Source: Malurus cyaneus samueli
Taxonomy: Eukaryota > Chordata > Aves > Passeriformes > Maluridae
Assembly: GCA_009741485.1 (NCBI GenBank)
Contig: VKON01002658.1
Location: 1-64,000 of the forward strand
DNA: 64,000 bases
Direction: 5' to 3'
The stretch's first letter is position 1, and every line of letters begins with the position of its first letter. Below the pieces are notes generated by a model that was not told where the DNA came from, did no database searches, and saw nothing but the letters and a program-made list of their open reading frames with translations. The translations under genes and the position numbers were made by a program. Below, one piece after another: positions 59,028-64,000 of this stretch.

Positions 59028-60079
59028 TGTGGTGGTTTTTACTTGGCCAGTTTTTGGGGTGGGGGGGCCAAAAAGATGGCGCCTGTGGGAAGCTCTGGGG
59101 CTTCCACCATGTCCAGCAGAGCCAATTGCTGTTGGCTCTGAGGATGATGGACATCGCACTGACCAAACCTGGGCCAATTAAAGATAGTAGGTTACGCCTC
59201 TGTAGAAACATATTTAAGAAGAAATCAAAACAAAGAGCACTCAGAGTAGTTTGCCAGTGGAGGAGGGCTGAGAAATATGTGAAGGATGCAGACACCAAGG
59301 TCAGTGGCAGGAGGGGAGGAGCTGCTCCAGGCGCCGGAGCTGGATTCCTTTGTGGGCCGTGGTGATGCCATGGTGGAGCAGGCTGTCCCCCTGCAGCCCA
59401 TGGGGTCCACAGAGGGTACAGAGATCCACCCGCAGCCCGTGGAGGAGGGAGGTCCCCGCCGGGGCGGGCGGACACGGGAAGGGGGCTGTGTCCGCAGAAG
59501 ACCATGGGAGAGAGCCTGCTCCTGAGATGGAACAGCCTGGCTTTCTGACTGTACCCAGTGGACAGAGAGCCCACGGTGCACAGTTTGAGATGACTGTTTG
59601 CCCGGGGGGGGATCACGCAGCAGCAGAGTGTTGTGGACTGCTGCTCGTGAGGTGGAACCATGCCGGAGAGGTTCATGAAGAACTGTCTCCGTGGGAGGGA
59701 CCCACGCCTCGCAAGGGAAGGAATCTCTCCCTCAGCTGTCACAGAGGATCCGGTGATGAACTGACCACCCCACACCTGTTTCGTTCCTGCTGCTTGTTGT
59801 ATGTGGGAAGGGGGAGGGAGTGGGAGAAGATCGGTGTCTTTGAGGGTTGTTATTTATTTCTCATTCTCCTCCTCTGTTAGTAATAAATTCACTTGATTAT
59901 TTAAGTTGTGCCTGTTTGTCCATCAAGTGTTTTCCTCCCTGTTTCCTTATCTCAACTATGAACCTTTGTTAGTTTTTTTCCCCCCTTCGCTCTTCTCTAC
60001 CCGGTGTGTGGTGGTGGGGAGAGCGAATGAGCAGGTGTTGTGGTGCCTGGCTTTTTGGCCAGCATTCCAAACCGCGACA
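59028..60079 (+). mobile_element. Solo LTR of an avian endogenous retrovirus
   Basis: A 1052-bp element that starts TGTGGTGG and ends CGCGACA (TG...CA), with a perfect 5-bp duplication on each side. It has a TATA-like motif near 59210 and a polyadenylation signal AATAAA at 59882-59887. There are no gag, pol or env sequences, so it is a solo LTR left by recombination. A 5-bp duplication is typical of ERVL-type and some other avian elements. I recall similar LTRs from songbird genomes but cannot name the subfamily. The open frames inside it (for example 59350-59880) are LTR sequence, not genes. Confidence 0.92.
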
Positions 60080-60084
60080 CCACT
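60080..60084. other. 5-bp target-site duplication, right (CCACT)
   Basis: Partner of 59023-59027. The same five bases also follow the LTR fragment at 51475-51479 and, in reverse (AGTGG), at 62961-62965. Confidence 0.9.
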
Positions 60085-62426
60085 CTGTTTTCAGTTTAAC
60101 AAAGTCTGGGTTTTCCTAAGCCAGGGTGAGCTGACATTCAGACCTCCAGAGCAGGAGCTTCCTCCACCCTTCGGGAGCCCCTTCCCCTCTCCCTGGAGCT
60201 GTCCCTGTGATCAGTGCCTTCTCCAAAGTCATCCTGCTGCTTCCTTTCTTCACTCAGTTTTCAGTTTAACAAAATCTGGGTATTTCTAAGGCAGGATGAG
60301 CTGACATCCAGACCTGAGCTTCAGAGCAGGAGCTTCATCCACCCTTCCAGAGCCCCTTCCCCTGTGCTTGGAGCTGTTCCTGCTGTCAGTGCCTTCTCCA
60401 AAGCCATCCTGCTACTTCCTTTCCCCTTACACTCTGTTTTCAATGGAGTGTTTAACATTTACAAGTCTGGGTTTTCCTGAGCCAAGGTGAGCTGACATCC
60501 AGAATTCCAGAGCAGGGGCTTCATCCACCTTTCCAGAGCCCCTTCCCCTCTCCCTGGAGCTGTCCCTGTGGTCAGTGCCTTCTCCAAGGCATCCTGCTGC
60601 TTCTTTCCACTCTGTTTTCAGTTTAACATTTACAAAGTCTGGGTTTTTCTAAACTGGGGTGAGTGGACGTCCAGACCAGAGCAGGGGCTTCATCCACCCT
60701 TCCAGAGCCCCTTCCCCTCTCTCTGGGGCTTTTCCTGTGGTCAGTGCCTTCTCCAAAGCCATCCTGCTGCTTCCTTTCCACTCCGTTTTCAGTTTAACAT
60801 TTACAAAGTCTGGGTTTTTCTAAGCTGGGGTGAGCTGACATACAGACCAAACCTCCAGAGCAGAGGCTTCCAGAGCCGCTTCTCCTCTCCCTGGAGCTGT
60901 TCCTGCAGTCAGTGTCTTATCCAAGGCCATCCTGCTGCTTCCTTTCCCCTTTCACTCTGTTTTCAGTTTAACATTAAAAAAGTCTCAGTTTTTCTAAGCC
61001 AGGGTGAGCTGACATCCAGAACTCCAGAGCAGAGGCTTCATCCACCCTTCCAGAGCCCCTTCTCCTCTCCCTGGAGCTGTTCCTGCAGTCAGTGCCTTCT
61101 CCAAGGTCATCCTGCTGCTTCTTTTCCCCTTCCACTCCGTTTTCAGTGGAGGTTTACATGTACAAAGTTGGGTTTTCCAAGCCAGGATGAGCTGACATCA
61201 GACCTGAAGCCTTCAGAGCAGAGCTTCATCCACCTTCCAGAGCCCCTTCCCCTGTGCCTGGAGCTGTTCTTGTGGTCAGTGCCTTCTCCAAAGCCATCCT
61301 GCTGCTTCCTTTCCCCTTCCACTCCATTTTCAGTTTAATATTTACAAAGTCTGGGTTTTTCTAAGCCAGGGTGAGCTGACATCCAGAACTCCAGAGCAGA
61401 GGCTTCATCCGGGCTTCTGGAGCCCCTTCCCCTCTCCTGGATCTGTTCCTGCAGTCAGTGCCTTCTCCAAAGCCATCCTACTGCCTCCTTTCCACTCCAT
61501 TTTCAGTTTAACATTTACAAAATCTGGGTTTTTCTAAGCCAGGGTGAGCTGACATTCAGACCTCCAGAGCAGGAGCTTCAGCTGCCCTTCCAGAGCTCCT
61601 TCCCCTCTCCCTGGAGCTGTTCCTGTGGTCAGTGCCTTCTCCAAGGCCATCCTGCTACTTCCTTTCCATCTATTTTCAGTTTAACATTTACAAAATCTGG
61701 GGTTTTTTTAAACTGGGATGAGCTGACATCCAGAGCTCCAGAGCAGGGGCTTCAGCCACCCTTCCGGAGCCCCTTCCCGTGCCTGGAGCTGTTCCTGTGA
61801 TCAGTGCCTTCTCCAAAGTCATCCTGCTGCTTCCTTTCCCCTTCCACTCCGTTATCAGTTTAACAAAGTCTGGGTATTTCTAAGCCCGGGTGAACTGACA
61901 TCCAGACCTCCAGAATAGGGGCTTCAGCCGCTTTTCTGGAGCCCCTTCCCCTCTCCCTGGAGCTGTTCTGCTGTCAGTGCCTTCTCCAAAGCCATCCTGC
62001 TGCTTCCTTTCCACTCTGTTTTCAGTTTAACATTTACAAAGTCTGGGTTTTCCTAAACTGGGGTGAGCTGACATCCAAGCTCCGAGCAAGGGGCTTCATC
62101 CACCCTTCCGGAGCCCCTTCCCCTGTGCCTGGAGCTGTCCCTGTGATCAGTGCCTTCTCCAAGGCACTGCTGTTCCTTCCCCTTCCCTCTGTTTTCAGTT
62201 TAACAAAGTCTGGGTTTTCCTAAGCCAGGATGAGCTGACATCCAGACCTGAGCTTCAGAGCAGGAGCTTCATCCACCCTTCCAGAGCCCCTTCTCCTCTC
62301 CCTGGAGCTGTCCCTGTGTTGGTGCCTTCTCCAAAGCCATCCTGCTGTTTCCTTTCTACTCCATTTTCAGTTTAATATTTACAAAATCTGTGTTTTTTTT
62401 TAAACTGGGGTGAGCTGACATCCGGA
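60085..62426 (+). repeat. 172-bp minisatellite array, 13-14 units
   Basis: Unit starts such as 60092, 60262, 60619, 60790 and 60964 give spacings of 170-174 bases. A subset of units carries an inserted TGGAGTG before TTAACATTT (for example near 60445), so the family has at least two unit types. The period is close to nucleosomal spacing. The array ends at GACATCCGGA, where a reversed LTR fragment begins. Confidence 0.96.
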
Positions 62427-62427
62427 A

Positions 62428-62960
62428 GCTCTCTTGTCCACTGGGTACAGTCAGAAAGCCAGGCTGTTCCATCAGGAGCAAGGCCTCTCTCTCCATGGGT
62501 CTCTGCTGGACACAGCCCCCTTCCCGTCGCCGCTCCGCGTGGGGACCTCCCTCCTCACGGGCTGCGGGTGGATCTCTGTACCTCTGTGGACCCCATGGGC
62601 TGCAGGGGGACAGCCTGCTCCACCATGGTCATCACCACGCCCAAAGGAATCCCAGCTCCGGCGCCTGGAGCAGTCCTCCCCCTCCTGCACTGACCTTGGT
62701 GTCTGCATCCTTCACATATTTCTCAGCCTCCTCCACTGGCAAACTACTCTGAGTGCTCTTTGTTTTGATTTCTTCTTAAATATGTTTTCACAGAGGCGTA
62801 ACCATCTATCTTAATTGGCCCAGGTTGGCAGTGGCATGTCCATCATCCTCAGAGCCAACAGCAATTGGCTCTGCTGACATGGTGGAAGCCTCCGAAGCTT
62901 CCACAGGCGCCATCTTTTTGGCCCCCCACCTCCAAAAACTGGGCCAAGTAAACCACCACA
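62428..62960 (-). mobile_element. 5' half of the same LTR in reverse orientation
   Basis: Reverse complement of about 59028-59570: it opens with GTCCACTGGGTACAGTC and ends ACCACCACA. The next five bases, AGTGG (62961-62965), are the reverse of the CCACT duplication. The LTR's 3' half is absent here. This piece and the 3' half at 50991-51474 together account for one whole reversed LTR. Confidence 0.9.
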
Positions 62961-63580
62961 AGTGGAAAGGAAGCAGCAGGATGGCTTTGGAGAAGGCACT
63001 GACTGCAGGAACAGCCCCAGAGAGAGGGGAAGGGGCTCTGGAAGGGCAGCTGAAGCTCCTGCTCTGGAGTTCTGTATGTCAGCTCACTCCGGCTTAGGAA
63101 AACCCAGACTTTGTAAATGTTAGACTGAAAACGGAATGGAAGGGGAAAGGAAGCAGCAGGATGGTTGGAAAGACACTGACTGCAGGACACTCCAGGGAAG
63201 GGGAAGGGGCTCTGGAAGGGTGGATGAAGCTCCTGCTCTGAAGCTCAGTTCTGGATGTCAGCTCATCCTGGCTTAGGAAAACCCAGACTTTGCAAATGTT
63301 AAACACTCCACTGAAAACGGAGTGGAAGGGGCTCCAGAAGCAGCAGGATGGCTTTGGAGAAGGCACTGACCACAGGGACAGCTCCAGAGAGAGGGGAAGG
63401 GGCTCCAGAAAAGCGGATGAAGACTCTGCTCTGGAGCTCTGTATGTCAGCTCATCCCAGCTTAGAAAAACCCAGATTTTGTAAATGTTAAACTGAAAATA
63501 GATGGAAAGGAAGCAGCAGGATGGCCTTGGAGAAGGCACTGACTGCAGGAACAGCTCCAGGGAGAGGGGAAGGGGCTCCA
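62961..63580 (-). repeat. 172-bp minisatellite in reverse, about 3.6 units
   Basis: Mirrors 58489-59027 (63500 pairs with 58489) and extends about 80 bases further than contig 4's left arm. Confidence 0.94.
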
Positions 63581-64000
63581 AAAGGAGCTGTGGAATCCAT
63601 GGCTCTGCTGTGACCTGGTGAAGACTGAGCCAACCCCAAACCCCAAATCCACCCGAGCTGCCCTGAGCCCTGCCCCGTGTGCCACCAGAGCCTCAGCCTG
63701 CCTGGGTCAGTGTGCCAGGAGCCAAAGTGTCCTCAGGCAGGCCCCTGAACAGGAATTGTCCCCCTGGACCATTGGAAATGGCTTTTTGCATCCTTCTCCT
63801 CCAGCTCTCATGGGCTTTGATGGGGAGAAGGAGGGCAGCGCTGAAACAATTCACCAGGGAGAGGGGAGAGGTGGAAATTTTCCATTGAAACCTACTTTTC
63901 GTGGAAAATTGGGTTTTCAACAAAATGAAAGAAGTGCTTTTTTTTTCTTTTCCTGCTGTTTTGATTTTTCATCAGAAAATTAAAGAGAAGAACACTGTCA
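63581..64000. other. Unique flank at the right end of the window
   Basis: Non-repetitive sequence following the 172-bp array. It contains no recognisable gene or element. It appears to be the native right flank of the locus, as it is not mirrored elsewhere. Confidence 0.6.

Noticed and set aside
59350..59880. A 176-codon open frame overlapping the LTR
   Set aside because: It lies wholly inside LTR sequence bounded by target duplications and has no viral or host protein features.

Overview
The window looks like non-coding DNA from a bird, most likely a songbird. The main clue is an endogenous-retrovirus LTR (59028-60079) whose start (TGTGGTGG...ACTTGGCC) and internal phrases I recall from passerine genomes. 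I found no protein-coding gene, rRNA or tRNA that I can support. Roughly two fifths of the sequence is minisatellite, in about eight main families: 10 bp, 20 bp, 29/31 bp, 51 bp, 50-55 bp, 56 bp, about 172 bp, and an irregular G-rich array. Non-repetitive islands lie between the arrays. Several carry dense homeodomain-type motifs, so I read them as candidate regulatory elements. This is what a minisatellite-rich stretch near a developmental gene, perhaps on a microchromosome, could look like. The assignment is an inference.

Three 25-base N runs (12661-12685, 41043-41067, 58464-58488) divide the window into four contigs. Contig 1 (1-12660) and the first part of contig 2 (12686-about 25960) carry the same ordered blocks: 31-bp array, 20-bp array, island a, island e, 10-bp array, 56-bp array, island i, 51-bp array. 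The contig 2 version is full of single-base indels from its start to about 20.7 kb. Contig 1 also has extra direct copies of some blocks (1-1000 repeats 4190-5176; 5177-6470 repeats 7675-8936).

Contigs 2, 3 and 4 fold back on themselves. In contig 2 a left arm (about 23.5-28.5 kb) returns in reverse complement (31.05-35.83 kb) around a 2.5-kb spacer, S1 (28498-31052). Contig 3 opens with a second fold-back around another copy of S1 (42412-44513; arms 41068-42411 and 44514-45726). It ends with a third fold-back around spacer S2 (50991-53683; arms about 45850-50990 and 53684-58463). Contig 4 begins with a fourth, around another copy of S2 (59571-62426; arms 58489-59570 and 62428-63500). With flanks named L and R, the contigs read L1-S1-L1', then R1'-S1-R1=L2-S2-L2', then R2'-S2-R2. 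This is what an assembly graph would give if each spacer occurred in both orientations (for example a heterozygous inversion) and the repeat were resolved with the wrong pairing. An assembler orientation error is the main alternative. On either reading, contigs 2-4 describe one shorter linear locus: 12.7-28.5 kb, S1, 44.5-51.0 kb, S2, 62.4-64.0 kb.

Together the sequence shows a chain of putative regulatory islands separated by length-variable minisatellites, with one LTR inserted into the 172-bp array. A 5.2-kb AT-richer stretch (35831-41042) has no counterpart elsewhere in the window and may be a chimeric contig end. The long open frames that appear in the minisatellites are products of stop-free repeats and I do not treat them as genes.
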